DNA of 64,000 nucleotides from Glossina fuscipes (GCF_014805625.2 NW_023998415.1:46101879-46165878), one strand, 5' to 3'; numbered from the stretch's first letter, positions 25,761 to 38,535 are shown. The notes: generated by a model not told the origin, from the sequence alone. Translations and numbers: made by a program.

Positions 25761-26895
25761 TCACCCTAGGCGTTAATAAAAAGCTTTCTTAAATGTTTTA
25801 ATATTTTTATCTGCAGTCAAAACTTGGGTTTTTGTGTTTTTCTTCTCCTTTGTAGCATAAATAATAATTATTTTAAACGAATTCATTTATTTTGTTGGTG
25901 GAAAACAAGCTAAAACTGGGTGGTTTTTTGTTGTTTTTGTTGTTTTTGTAATACACATTTGAATTAATTGCCATAATTACAACTTATCACATTTCTTTAA
26001 GTAACATATCATTTTAACGATATTGTGTGGTTCGCTAGCAATTGCCATACAACTACGGCTTTAACACCATTGGTGTAATTCTGGTTTCCCATTTCGATAC
26101 GCAAACATACTATTGGTTGCCTGCGCACAGAATATGAAACGTTTAAGAGAAATTAATATTAATAATAGCAATAATAAAAACAAGAAATTGAAAATTTTTA
26201 ATCAATACATACAAAAAAAAAAAAGAAAGATAAGGAAAAATTTCATTTTTTCGCAAAAATATTTTCATTTATCTAACTTTGAGAAATCGGACGCAAAAAT
26301 CGTGAGTAATAATAGACAAGTCACTCGGTGGAAAGAAACCACGCCACGACAAAAAAAATATTGCAAAGACAATAGCAATTGTTTTTTATATTTTTATTAT
26401 CATTATCTGCGAACTCGAATGTTTCGCGCTGCAATTCAAAAAAAAGAAAAAAGAAATATAAAAAAAATAAAACAAACAACACGATTAACTTCCATTTTTT
26501 ATATGGTGAATATCTGAAGGGCGAGAGCAACTTTCATATTGTGCTGATATGAGAAGCTATCAAAATTCATTTAAATTTAAATTTAAATTTCCCGAAACTA
26601 AATCTTCTTCCGAACCCCAGTCTAGGTACTAACGAAGACTTGTCCATTTGATAACGCAACGATCTGAATTGTTTGCGTAAAATTCCGAATAAAGTCTTAT
26701 GCAATTTTTAAGAGTGAGTTCGAAGACCTCCGCAGGTAATGCTAAATTTTAAGTTTGCAACTCGAAGGTAACGGTAGATTGATGCACTGTAGATTTATAA
26801 CTATTTCTGAAATTATTGTGGAATGCATTCTCATATTGTCATATGGTCCGATGCTCGAAATTCTAAGAATCGCTTGCTTTTGCTTGAATTATTAA
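25761..26895. other. Noncoding, A-rich
   Basis: A TTTAAATTTAAATTTAAATT tract at 26570-26590 and poly-A-rich frames at 26160-26480. No gene seen. Confidence 0.5.
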
Positions 26896-27170
26896 ATACC
26901 TTACCCCACTTGTGCTACAACGATATATTAGATTGTTGTGCAGATATATACGACATACAGAAGTATTTGTAATCGAGCCATCTTTCTCTGTCCATGCTTT
27001 CTTGCGTTTAACCTACCATCCGCAATTTCTGAAATAACTTCATGAACTTTGGTCTGTTAACGCGTTCTGGCTCTAGAACGAACGCTGTTAGGGTGGGCTC
27101 GCATTGAACCACTTCTTCGATATTGATATTTGGATAACTGCAGGGCGACGTAGGGCGATATTTAGCAGTT
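26896..27170 (+). repeat. Dispersed repeat family A, copy A2
   Basis: Starts TACCTTACCCCACTTGTGCT, carries GAACGAACGCTGTTAGGGTG and ends GGGCGACGTAGGGCGATATT. The order and spacing are the same as in the longest copy (A4). Highly diverged. Confidence 0.5.
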
Positions 27171-27589
27171 GACTGTGCCTTGCTATACTGTTTTCATTTG
27201 TTTTTTTTTTTTTATTATTTTTTCAGGCAATATATTTCGAAATCTTTGTCCACTTGGGAAAAAGCGGAATTTTTTCAATTTAACTCAAAGAAGAGTGTTA
27301 CTGAATGTAATCAATTGTTGTGATTGTACTTCCACGATAAAAGCATTAGAGTATTGGTGGGAGAGTACAACGTTTCAAGAGCACTCGGTTTAACATGAAG
27401 GTTAAGCAACATGTGGATATTTCCAAAAATATGTTAAGATCCAGAATCGAAGGAATTTGTGAATGAAGATCCAAGTTAGCGCGCCAGAAGGACATGGGAA
27501 AGCAGGAAGAACTGGGCAAGAGTTACACCAAAGACAGTTTTGAGGACCACACCCCATCTTTTTTTTTTTTTTTTTTTGTAAAGTCGCTA

Positions 27590-27932
27590 CATAAATATCT
27601 GTACGTTAGTGTAGGGTACTCAATGATTAGCCGTAGCCCATTAATTAATTCTAATCAAACAACATTGCAGATTTTAATTGAATCCTAGGTGTAAGCGCAT
27701 CCAAATCAAGTCCATTGTAAATACGGGTGTGATTAGCCCACAAAACATGATGTTTTTGAGAAAAAATTTAATTTTCTTGATAAGCCTACAAGCGAAATAT
27801 AGTGCAACATATTTGTTGCTAAATAGGCAACTGCCTCAACGCCCGTAATTCTCGAAAGTACATTTTATTTATTTGTTAAGATTTTAGGTATGAGAGATTC
27901 CTCCCAAGCCGAACGTAACTTTTTCGCTTATT
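27590..27932 (+). repeat. Dispersed repeat family A, copy A5 (3' part)
   Basis: TTAGTGTAGGGTACTCAATG at 27607-27626 is the family A near-3' phrase. The segment closes with CCAAGCCGAACGTAACTTTT, the shared 3' ending of families A and B. Confidence 0.45.
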
Positions 27933-28309
27933 GGTTATTAATAAGAAATAATTTCTGAATCTTAATATGTAGGTCTACTAAAGTGTTGATTGAAAAATTG
28001 AATGTTTACTGTAGGATAAGACGTCCACTAATAACTGACCGCAGCGTATATCTTGAGTTTGCATCGTTGTAAGTGTAATATGCTCGCAATGACGATTGAT
28101 GATGACAAACAATAATGCTTTCCTAACACTTGATGGTTAATAATACTAAACTGATTATGCAAAAAATAAGTAAGAAAATTAAATTCGGTCGAGATCGCAT
28201 CTTTTTTACCACCACCACTGTTATCGTAAGAAAGTCAAAAAAAAAAAAAAAAAAAGAAGAAGAAAATGCTCTATAATATGCAAAGTGGGCGCAGTTGATG
28301 GCTTTCATT

Positions 28310-28712
28310 TTCAAAACAGAATTTTTTGCCGTATAAGCATATGGGCATTGTAGGCGTGCCCTTCGAAAAGTTTACATTAATTTCAAATTCGTTTACAAAT
28401 TTATAGGTAAACGTAGATCATTTTCGCTAACGGAAGAATGTTTACCACAAATACTACAAAGTTGCGTAAACAGAGAGATGGGCAGATGGACAGATGGCCA
28501 GATGAACAGGCGGACATGTTTAGGTTTATTCAAAATTTTCATGCCGTGTACGCGTCGTTCGACCGATTTGGCTCATTTTCAATACCAACCTGTGTGCAAG
28601 AACTTCCAATATTTCTAGCAAATTTGAAGTCGATAGCTTCATCTTTGCGGCCAGGAGAATGTTTACAAGAGACATTTTACAGACGGACAGAGAGACTGAT
28701 AATAAAAATTTG
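28310..28712 (-). repeat. Dispersed repeat family B, copy B4 (minus strand)
   Basis: The reverse complement gives TCTGTCCGTCTGTAAAATGT, CTCCTGGCCGCAAAGATGAA, GTTGGTATTGAAAATGAGCC, AAATCGGTCGAACGACGCG and GTATTTGTGGTAAACATTCT. This corresponds to the middle of B1. Confidence 0.65.
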
Positions 28713-29089
28713 ATTCAACTCCGATTTAAAATTTAATGTTGATCAACAAGATATATAATTTATGGAGCGTCTATCCTTTGCTTATGTGTGTAACAAGTAA
28801 GAATGCGACCATTAAACAACCTAAACGTTAATTAGTACCGCAAAGTATTTACACGTTATCTTTATGTAAATGCATAATATATAATGATAATATAATTGCA
28901 GGACATTCAAACGTCAATGTAATCCAAATTTAGTAAATTTGATTTCCTTGTCAAAGGTCTTATCATTTTTCAGTTGCTTCCGTCCTAATAAATCACGTAA
29001 TAGACCTTGTCGTCGTAGAAGGAGTTGTTCCTTGCGAGCTTTCACATATGGTGCGGTCTAGAAAATGGATCTATGTGATCAAAATTCCT

Positions 29090-29350
29090 AATGGTTAATT
29101 TATTAAGGACAAATTTTCCTCATAAAATATTAAAAATTATACCCGAAATTCTGAAAATGGGAAGTAGTCGAAAAAGTGGTCTGATCCGAACAATTTGCAA
29201 TAAAGGTGGACATTGAGCTAAACCACGTCAGTGTAAATTGCAACCTGACATACGGACGGACGGGCTTAGAGTTATCGTTTGAGGTGTGAAGTTGAAGCAC
29301 ATATTCATCAGAATCATTTTCTGAGTCTGTTAATATAATAAAAGGTGAGT
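29090..29350 (-). repeat. Diverged A/B-type repeat fragment
   Basis: The reverse complement contains GCCCGTCCGTCCGTATGTCA and GACTCAGAAAATGATTCTGA, the two shared landmarks of families A and B. Too diverged to assign to one family. Confidence 0.35.
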
Positions 29351-29380
29351 ATATCTCAAGTCCTTTTGGTTGCTATAAAC

Positions 29381-32300
29381 GTCCGCATAAGCTTAAGACA
29401 CCTTGCGCCACATGCCTTGCGGTGTAGGTGTTGGGTGTAAAAAGAGAAGAAGAAAGAGCAGGTCGTAGCTAATGAGTCAGTGAGGCAAACCTCCATGTTT
29501 CGTTATTGTATGTACGAATGGACGTACGGACAATAATGTAAATATAGTATATGCATGTCTGTACGTATGACTACTGCACCAATTACAATTGCTTGTATAA
29601 CCACACTCGGTCTCCGTCTCCGTCTCCGTTTTCGTGTCATGGTTAGACTCGATTGTGAAATGTAAAGGCTTAAGATACAAAATAGCAAAGCAACAATACC
29701 CTGTTGGTGATTACGATGATCATGATTAAGTAATAATAATAAATTTAAATTACAAATAATTCTTAAAAATAAATGGTTCTCTATGAACTCTCTTACCAAT
29801 ACAAATACATAGTCTTTCATTTTTTTTTTTTTTTTTTTTGTTGTCCAACCGTCAATGGGTTAACTACAAAAGGAGGGAAAGAGAAAAGAAAAAAACCAAA
29901 CAAAATTAAAATATAAATAAGGAAATGTTATTAAATTATAATTTATAGAGAAATTAAGTTTATCTGAATTATATTTATTTATTTATTTATTTATTTATTT
30001 GTTTTTTTTTTTGTATATATTTAAAGTCTCTATGCATAGGCAAAACGTACATGTGTCAAACAACTAGTCAGCAATAGTGAAACCTTTCAATTTTCAGTTT
30101 AAACTTATTCAGAAGATATACATACTTAAGAGCGAATAAAATCGCTACTCGTACGGCTTATAATTTATTTTGACTTGGCACGACATTGATATTTAAATTT
30201 GTGCAAAAAAGATAAAATATCCATCAAAATATTTAAGCAAATATTATCGGTAATCGTCTGGACAAGGAAGATAACTGCACTTAATACCCATAACAGCCAT
30301 TGGCATACAACAGCACAACGACATAGTTAAACGCTTATCATAGATGTGAAAAAGAAGCAAGAGGCAAAAAGACAAAAAAAAAAAATAAATAAATAAATAA
30401 AAGTAATAATAATAATGAATAAAAATACAAAAAAAAAAGGTAAACAAAATGCCATTAAATCTGGTCGGCTAGTTAGTTATGTAGTTTTTTTGTGGTTAAT
30501 TTGTTATGTTTGTAGAACCAGTGTAGTAACTGCAACTGAGATCAGGTGGCAAGCAGGCAGGCCACCTGAAATCTGAAATTAATGTTTCTAACCATACGAA
30601 CGCGCATACAAACATATATATGTACATATATATAAATCAAAGATTAGTGGTTTCTTAACTCGATTTTAATAGAGCTTCAAGTGTATGCTTTATATGAACG
30701 CATGATATAATTTAAAATTGTCAGATACAGTGGTGCGGTACGGGAGGTTAATAATAAAAAAATGTAACAAATCAATTGAATTATTGCCATTTACAGGTTA
30801 TATGTCACAAAAACAACTTTAATATCCGGTGTATGTTTTAGTTTATGCGTCTGCATATGCGTCTGCATATGCGTATGCATATATAAATGTGTATGTGTTT
30901 TCTTTTTTTTAATGCAAACACACACACACACACACACACACATACATACATACATACATGCATACACACATATACACACACACATACTTATTTAGGCATG
31001 AATTCAAGCTTGACGTTGTTAATGTTGCTTGTTAATCAACCAAGAGCTGAAAACTAGAAGTAACCATTTAAGCAGCCAGAGTCAGTTAGACAGTTGATGT
31101 TATGAATATCTTAAAAACATATATATATTTATATATATATATTTATATATATATATATGCATATATATGCATGATTTACGCACTTAAGTGTGCGCATATC
31201 TACTATTTTTCTGTCTTTTGATGTCACTGTACTTAAAAAAAAAAAAAAAAAACAAAAACAAAAGAAAACCAAAACTAACAGCAACAACAACAACAACAAA
31301 AACGACAACTTAGTGTGATATTCCATTCACCGATAGCTTAGCTAAGTAGGTATTATAAGTGTAACACGGTCCACGTTAATAATAAAACAAAAATAAACAA
31401 ACAAACAGACTGACGGACGGACATATAGACAAGCCAACATGACATGTAAATCTGTCTCGTTTATTTAACACACTATGCTCGTCAGTTTTATTTACTACCA
31501 AAATAGGATTTAAATAACCATTTTCCTTATGCACACATACATCCATGAATCCAAAGTGGCAATGCAATGTGTAAGCTTTACATTGTAAGACATTTTCTTT
31601 TTTTTTTTCTTATTTCCTTTTCTTATTAATTCCCTCAAATGCAAATATGGTCTTAGACGCAGACATGTCACTCAAGTAACGTCTAAATTTCAGTTTAGTT
31701 TCTTTTCGAAATTTACATACGCATATAAAAAGTTGTTTTCCATTTTTTAACTTTTATTTTCATTTCATAGTCTTATCCATATTGATGTTGATGTTTTTGC
31801 TATTATAGTTGTTGTTTGCAACATTTCAAAAATATTCAGTTCACATATGATAATCGTTTGACAATTGATTGAAATGAAATTATAATTGACAGGATGATTT
31901 GTTGTTATATTTTATGTTAAAACAAAAAAAAAAAAAAAACAAAAAACAAAAAAAAAAACGTTAATTAACGTAAAAAATAGTCTTGACCAGCTCTCCTCCA
32001 TTTCCACAACTCCCTCTCCGCCGCCGGGCCATCATTTCTTTTCACCGGTGCCTATCCGGATAAATGAAAGTTTTAATGCAACTTTTTCAATAAATGATGT
32101 CTAGTGGAAACTTAAGCTTTCATAAAAAGCTTTTTTTTGCACCCACAAATATTTTCCCCATCCCTAGAGTTCATCGCTAGTAAAAGTTTTAATAAAAAAC
32201 TTTGATGAAAAACTCGAAAAAAAAAAAAAAAATTTGACAAAAAGTCCTTTATTTTATTTCCTAGAAATTTTTCATAGAAAACCAGTCTCGAATGTCAACT

Positions 32301-32796
32301 TTTATGTCATCGACACTTTGAAAGGGACTTTAATTAGCCGGATATCTTGAATACTGCTCGACCGGTTTTTCCGTCCATACTTCGAACTTTAACGATTGCA
32401 GCTGCTTTCTATAGTTCTAAGCTTTGTATCTAGCACTGCTAGCTTGAAGGCTAAACGCTCCTTTTTGGCGTGCAAGCGTCTTAAGACCAAGTAACAGAAG
32501 GTTTCAAAAGAATACAAAGTTCTCTTTTTTTTTTTTTAGCTGAACTCTACCACGTGTTTAAGAAATTCCATCTCCTAACAAGGACGTAACCTGAGTTAAT
32601 AAGTCAGAAGATATCGATTTTTGTAGTATATTTGAAGCCTCTTAACATATATATATATATATATATGTATATACATTTATATACGTATATATATATATGT
32701 GTTAGTCTTAAGACGTAAACGTTTCTTACGGTTTGGCACATAGCGAAACTCATAGAAAAAGAAACCTAATGCTTGTGATCAAGGCATCGCGTAAAG
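29381..32796. other. Noncoding, dense in simple repeats
   Basis: (TCTCCG)n at 29609-29630, (ATTT)n at 29970-30001, CA/CATA and ATATATGCATAT patches near 30600-31170, and a GC-rich patch CTCTCCGCCGCCGGGCCATC at 32011-32030. No gene seen. Confidence 0.5.
30916..30958. repeat. (CA)n(CATA)n repeat
   Basis: About thirteen CA units followed by four CATA units. Confidence 0.9.
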
Positions 32797-33137
32797 TACC
32801 ATCAGGTGGACTATAAGACCCGCCTTTTTCCATAGAAAAATGAACTTGAATTTTGGTCGCGTTTTATGGTCCGAAGGCAACATTAAATTATTTTTTCAAT
32901 AAATCGTCTATAAATTTAAGGTACGTGAGTGAGGTACAACAACAACAGTTCAAATGAAAGTAATATGAACGGTGAGGTTAACGAGACGAATGATTGTACC
33001 GAGAGTGAAGATGAGATGAATATCGCTAGTACGAGTTATGTTAGCAATAAATAAGAGCTTTCTTGCGAAAGTTAAAATATTAAAACATATTTTGCTTAAA
33101 ATCGTCTTATAAATTCGAAGTGCGTCTTATAGTGGTA
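32797..33137. mobile_element. Internally deleted DNA transposon with ACTATAAGAC terminal repeats
   Basis: The left end carries ACTATAAGACCCGC (32810-32823). The right end, read on the minus strand, carries ACTATAAGACGCAC (33133-33120). Both ends hold internal subterminal variants (TTTTATGGTCCGAAGG; GTCTTATAAATTCGAAG), and TATA flanks the right end. Between them, one plus-strand frame (32945-33052) encodes an acidic tail (NGEVNETNDCTESEDEMN, ending SYVSNK and a stop). This could be the C-terminus of the parent transposase. Inference: a deletion derivative of a cut-and-paste element, possibly pogo/Tigger-like, but the superfamily is not proven. Confidence 0.55.
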
Positions 33138-34016
33138 TATATGTTCGCTAAACGAGAACTGCTCTCTCGTAAACAAATTGACGCAGAGAATTTGAGTAAT
33201 CTCTTTTGTAAAGATAATCAATTAATAAAATTCCTTTTGCATCTCTGACGAAAAAGAAAAACATTCACTCTGCACCCTGTGTTGTTTATTGTCTCAATGC
33301 AACAAGATCAACAAAATCGTAAACACAAGTCTCATGAACAGTTTTATTGTCATCTCTTTAAGAGATTTGATCTCTTAGAAAGGACTTCTGTTTTATGAGA
33401 GCCTTTTTAATATCTTGTTGCTTAGTTAAGATCTATCTATCTCTATGGTGGTAGTTTACAAACAAAATCACTCAAATTTAAGGAACGAAATTTCTTGTAT
33501 AACATGTGCACGTTTTCGCTTTTACACAACTCACTTATCGTACAAATTCTATTAATTAACGTTCGTGAATAATTGCTTTATTTCGTTTCAAGGAACTTTC
33601 GAGGCAAACAAACAGTAATCGTAAATGCACTTATACTTGGCTGCACGTAAAATGCTCAATATATTTTTATTCGTCGTCTCTCGTTTATCAACGCATGTGC
33701 GAAAAAAGCAAGAAAGTTAAATTTTAATTATTATTATAGTAGAGTAAATGTACGCATATAGCCGTATATATCTATCTGTCTATCTATATATTAAATCTGA
33801 AGAATTCGGTAAAGTTGAGCGAGAAATAAAAGGAGAGAATATCTCGTTAATTCATGCATACACACACAATTTATATGCCTCGCAACTATAGAGACTTTCG
33901 CGCTTACTCGTTCTCTTTCTCTTTATTTCGTTTTCGTTATACGTTATTCACGTACTAATGTTAATGATGGCAAAACGACGATAATCAACCACGAAAAAAA
34001 TTTAGTTTAGCGAAAA
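33138..34016. promoter_or_regulatory. Upstream region of the MADF-BESS gene
   Basis: No TATA box at a sensible distance and no DRE (TATCGATA) is visible. A pyrimidine-rich stretch, TTCTCTTTCTCTTTATTTCG, lies about 100 bases before the ATG and could mark the start of the 5' UTR. Short (CT)/(AT) tracts such as ATCTATCTGTCTATC near 33770 are the only other structure. The promoter is assigned by position only. Confidence 0.3.
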
Positions 34017-35125
34017 ATGTCAATCAATGTGGATGTGTTGCGCTTGATTGCCGAAGTAAAAAAGCGTCCAGCCTTATGGGATAACCGTTATGGCGAAAAT
34101 AAAGGGCGTGTCAGTTTAAATCATCTTTGGTGGCAAGTCGCGCAAGTCTTGAATGTCGAAGGTTAGTGTATATAAATAAACTCATTGCAAATTTTCTTAT
34201 ATTACACGATTTATGTCCATTTGTGCTTTACGCTCATGTATGTATCTATACGTTATTGCAATGCTTTTCTCGTTTTACTTTTCTTCTTTAACATTTCTCG
34301 CTATGTACGCTTTTAAATGCTACAGTGGAACAATGCAAACGGAAATGGAAAAATTTACGTGACGCTTATCGCGCTGAAATACGACGAACAGTCCGCCGTA
34401 ATGGAAACTATAAATGCAAGTGGATCTATTTTGAGCTGATGAGTTTCATCGATGGAAAACCGCGTCGACGCGATTCGAATGATCAATCATCTTTGCATTT
34501 AGAAAACAATAGCTCCTCGTTAGATAATAACGTTTATGATTCGGAGTTTCATAGCTTTTATGATATTAAAATGGAACCTCAACAAAATGTAGACGATAAT
34601 ATTGAATCCGTGCAGGTCGACGATGACGATACGGCTAATGATATACTTTTTGAAGAATTTCAAACTGTGGCAACACCGCAAGCTGCCCGTCGACTTTCGG
34701 CATCCATTTCACATAAAAATCCCTTGGAACGTAACGCACAAAATAATGTTTCAATTTCAGTCAACGAAGATCAGTGCAGATGTTCTGCGTCTGAACGTTC
34801 GCATAATCAAGTACATTTCTTGGAAAATCTTGAAAAAGAAGAACAAAAACTTATACAATCTACTCGTCAAGATATAACACGTGCGCAGGGCATTAGTCAT
34901 GTGGGCGATGGCGATTACAATTTTCTCGTCAGCTTTCTACCCCAAATGAAAAAAATGAGCGAATATCAGAATTTACAATTTCGCGCCAAAATGTGCGAAC
35001 TGGTCTTAAATATAATGACGCCAACGAATGCAGAGGTGAAAAAATCGGATAACAGTGGCAATACTGTTACTTCGTTTTACATAAAACAGGGCGAGAACCC
35101 TACTTCGACTTCATTTTTTAAATAA
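34017..35125 (+). CDS. MADF-BESS domain protein, two exons (join 34017-34161, 34326-35125)
   Basis: Seen: exon 1 starts at ATG 34017, the only in-frame start ahead of the domain, and ends in phase 1 at a GTTAGT donor. Exon 2 begins after a CTACAG acceptor and restores the frame (split Val49) to a TAA at 35123-35125, giving 314 residues. Residues about 8-91 form a MADF domain: LIAEVKKRPALWDNRYGENK, then WWQVAQVLNV, CKRKWKNLRDAYR and KWIYFELMSFID, with the conserved tryptophans. Residues about 243-281 form a C-terminal BESS motif (DYNFLVSFLPQMKKM). The middle is acidic, Asn/Ser-rich and probably disordered. Family knowledge: MADF is a Myb/SANT-like DNA-binding fold and BESS mediates protein-protein contacts, as in fly Adf1, Dip3 and Mes2. 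Inference: a sequence-specific nuclear transcription regulator. There are many fly paralogues, so I give no symbol. No disruption is seen, and it looks intact. Confidence 0.93.
34162..34325 (+). other. Intron of the MADF-BESS gene
   Basis: A 164-bp intron with donor G|GTTAGT and acceptor CTACAG|TG. Removing it joins ...QVLNVE to VEQCKRKWKN, which is continuous across the middle of the MADF domain. The length and AT-rich, pyrimidine-biased 3' end are normal for a short fly intron. Confidence 0.88.
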
Positions 35126-35141
35126 TCATTAATCATACAAT

Positions 35142-35147
35142 AATAAA
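35142..35147 (+). terminator. Polyadenylation signal of the MADF-BESS gene
   Basis: A canonical AATAAA begins 17 bases after the stop codon and is followed by a T-rich stretch (ATCGTCTTATTGTCTTAG). It implies a very short 3' UTR. AATAAA is common by chance in AT-rich DNA, but the position fits. Confidence 0.55.
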
Positions 35148-37192
35148 TATATCGTCTTATTGTCTTAGGTGAAAATGATTTTTTATTTTATCTAAATCGC
35201 GACAGCGTAGGTAGGTTTATCTATTATAAATAAATGAAAATCAATTTCTTAACACGATTTCTATTATATCATAGACATGAATGTATTTTTCGTTACAAAA
35301 AACTCTAAAGATAGTAAGGTATATATACCGAAAGAATTAAATAAAATAATGAGCTTAAAATGAAAAGTTTTGCTGAGCGAAAAAGCTTTTACTTCAAAAT
35401 GTATGCATAGTATATGCGCCTCAATAGCAAGTTCTTTCATAGGGAGGCTTTCCTTGCTTTTGAGGCTATATTATTTTTATATTTGGCTCTAATTTTATGC
35501 AACATTGCAATTTGTGAAATATCGGGGGTCAGTTTCTGGATTTCTACAACTCGATTGCTATCGAATTAAGAAGAGCGTTTCAATCGAGGCATAAATAACG
35601 GAAAGATTATGATTCATTGAAATCATTGCGATAGCAAAGAAAAAGAAGAAGCAGGAAACGAACAACAACAAGTAAGCAAGAAAGTAAACCAAGTAAATAA
35701 TATTTATTTAATCAATGGATAAATATACAGCAAGTAGGTACGTTTAAAAATGTTTAATTAATTTTTAATTTGCAAAAAATACAAAAGAAATCATTTAATG
35801 TCCCCCACATTCCGAAATTGTTGGCTATTAGTTAATTAACGCACGCACATATACATAGAATCAAACTTTTTTTTACACGGTGAATGCGTTTGTTGAAAAA
35901 CTGGGGAAAAAACCGTGCAAAAAAAATCGCGTACAAAAAATAAATGCAAAATATGATGAATTTTGCGGATATGTTAAAAAATGGCGTAAAATGAAAAAAT
36001 AAGAATTATTTTCCCAAAAAATTGTGCAAAAAAGTAAGTAATAATGGAATCCATTTTATTTATTTATAAAACAAAAACAATTCATTTCAATTGCAAAAAC
36101 ACAATGCAAATTATTGTAGGGTGAAAATTCATTCCATAAGCACAAGATATGGAAATTTAAATTGAAATTAGGAATATATATCGATTCCACAACTAGTCGT
36201 CGCTTCTCGAATACCAAGCGTGCACGTTTATTATGGGCTCAACAAAAAAATCGACCATCATATCTGAATAGGTCACATATGTATAGCACAATTGTCAGGT
36301 CTGACTGAAGAGAAGTACTTCATTTGTCCTGTTTAATGGTTTGTGTTTGTTTACTGTTTTTCTTTTTCTTTCCTAATTATTATAAAGTCTGCTTGGTTTT
36401 ATGTTTTCTCAAGTAGCTTATAACATTCTTCACATTCAACTGCACGAAACTAAAGGTTACGTTGCAATTTTAATGCTCGCTCCATGTCAGGATCATGAGT
36501 AAAGATGTGTTGCTCCATACCTATAGCAAATTTTAATTTCACCATTGACTTCATCACTATCGGATTGAAAACAACCTTAGTTTGAACATCAACTTTTAAA
36601 ACTTTATTGAAATTATTTATTGCATCCTACGAACTCAACGCTCTAGATCACAATAAATACTGTGTACCAAAATGATGTCTTCAAGTTGCAGTGCAACGAG
36701 ATAATGAGTAATGTGATCAAAAAAAAAAAATCGTGTATGCCCCGTAGTGAAGCAAAAATTAGAATTAAAAATATTTTTTGCTTGGAAATCGGGCTACAAC
36801 GAAAAATTCGTATAAAAAAATATAATTTTTCTTCTTGGAGTTATTTTTAAATCGGTTAAAAAAAACCGTGTAAAAAAGAGTTCCGTATATGTCGCAATAT
36901 ATAAAAACCGAAAGGTATATAACGTTCATAATGCATTTGTGCAGATAATTTAGATTAGCCTTTGGAGCCGTGGTGCCTTATACATTATACATATAAAATC
37001 GGTGGATCGAAGAAGACCATATGTAAGACAGGTACAGAGTATCGACTGAGCCTGGTCGTGCGATCAGCCCGACCGGTAAGTAAATTTCGTCCATCCTTAT
37101 TATGGACTTATCACGTGTATTTTTTTAATGTAACCGTCTATGAAGTGTCTATGGGATAAAGAGTGAAACCGGCCCTTACTGTAGAACAAGCT

Positions 37193-37223
<31 letters not shown>

Positions 37224-37749
37224 AACCTTTTTAAAAATGATTGAAGAAAAAACTAAAAACCTAATTAAAGGAATTTTAATAAATTAGAATGAATCCTTGA
37301 AGAATGCTTGCTTAGTCAAAATTTCTACGTCTTCTTTCTTAATCTTTCCTAAGCAATTTATTTTTTTTTTTCAATTATCTTTTGCGAAGATCTTTTGATT
37401 TTATGGCACCAGTAGATAAAAGCATCGGAAATAATTATTTGCTTTTCTTTTTGAGAATTTCCGTACTTAATGAGATTAGATATTGATAGTAACTATTAAT
37501 TAATGTTATCGTCATGTATGTGCGTTTGGTAACAATATTTTACCTCTTTTTCCTTTTGCTTGATAGTACAAAAAATATGTACCTTTTATCGACTCACTAT
37601 TCGATGCATCGACAGAAGCGAAACGGAAAAATTACAATCGAAAACCACAAACCGCCCTGAATTTTATATCATGAATACAATTCGATGTCTTTATGTCGCC
37701 TGTACTTATATTTATATCCAACAGTTTGTTCTAATTATAATTTTTAGCT
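35148..37749. other. Noncoding, downstream of the MADF-BESS gene
   Basis: AT-rich without supported frames. Contains the GA tract near 37.2 kb and a weak repeat-like patch at 36960-37150. Confidence 0.5.
37192..37225. repeat. (GA)n purine tract
   Basis: GAGAAAGAGAGAGAGAAAG-type units over 34 bp, opposite in strand sense to the CT tracts. Confidence 0.85.
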
Positions 37750-38001
37750 TCAAATACTTTGGAAAACTGCCCTGTCACTAACAGGGAAACAAACGACTTC
37801 AATAAAAAACACCATTGAAACGATACACAAGTTTATTATTATTATTAGCACATAAGACAGTGCTTTCTGAAAAATTAGTACTGAAAGACCATTATCCTTG
37901 ATATATGACTCCAAGGTGTATGGATTACTTTCGTAAAATCGTTTGACATCAATGATCTTCGGTTCGACTTTCTTTGCCACATGCACCGCTTTCAGTACAC
38001 G
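37750..38001 (-). CDS. Possible terminal exon, function unknown
   Basis: The minus strand has AAATAAGTTTCAG at 38002-38014 as an acceptor, then an open frame of 83 codons to a stop at 37750. It reads RVLKAVHVAKKVEPKIIDVK, then RFYESNPYTLESYIKDNGLS and FQKALSYVLIIIINL, with a hydrophobic tail that runs into an (ATT)n-type repeat. The first 50 residues look protein-like, and the rest may be 3' filler after a missed donor. Not recognised. Confidence 0.28.
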   Translation of the reverse strand, partial: RVLKAVHVAKKVEPKIIDVKRFYESNPYTLESYIKDNGLSVLIFQKALSYVLIIIINLCIVSMVFFIEVVCFPVSDRAVFQSI

Positions 38002-38465
38002 CTGAAACTTATTTGTATACCAAGTTCAAATTTTAGAATAAAACATTGAAAAAAAAAAAAATATATATATATAAATAAATATTTTATGCGACGTAATGAT
38101 GTTTACAAAACTGTCCGATATATGTCCCGAGTATCGTCTCCGTGGAAATTAATTCTCAATGAACAATTCATTCGTTAGTTAGCTCCTTCCTTCCCAGTGT
38201 AAATATAAAAAATATATATTTTCTCTCATAAGCACATTGGAGTTCGTGTAACAAAAACGGTATATATGGCATACAATAGCTTACTCGTAAGCAACTTGGC
38301 CGGTAAAAGTGGAATATTTGTTTCAGAATTAACGAATTTTTAGTGTGGTCGTGGACGGTTTGTTCCATTTTTTGCGCATGAATATCAGATCCTCTACAAA
38401 CACGCGATTAGTTGATACTTTGCTGTGGGCGTATGTCTTGACCAATTTAGTCCAAATGTTCTGCC

Positions 38466-38535
38466 AAAATTGATATCGAGTTTAGAATTTGATGCTGATC
38501 AAGAATAACTATACTTTATGGTGTTGCAAACGGAT
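38466..38535 (-). repeat. Family B 5' fragment, inverted
   Basis: The reverse complement reads GTTTGCAACACCATAAAGTA then CTTGATCAGCATCAAATTCT, which is the start of family B. It points away from the plus-strand B piece just downstream. Confidence 0.55.

Noticed and set aside
26113..26517. 134-codon Lys/Asn-rich plus frame
   Set aside because: A-rich low-complexity DNA that gives Lys and Asn codons; no motif.
28438..28713. 91-codon plus frame beginning with Thr/Lys-rich text
   Set aside because: Lies wholly within repeat B4, antisense to it.
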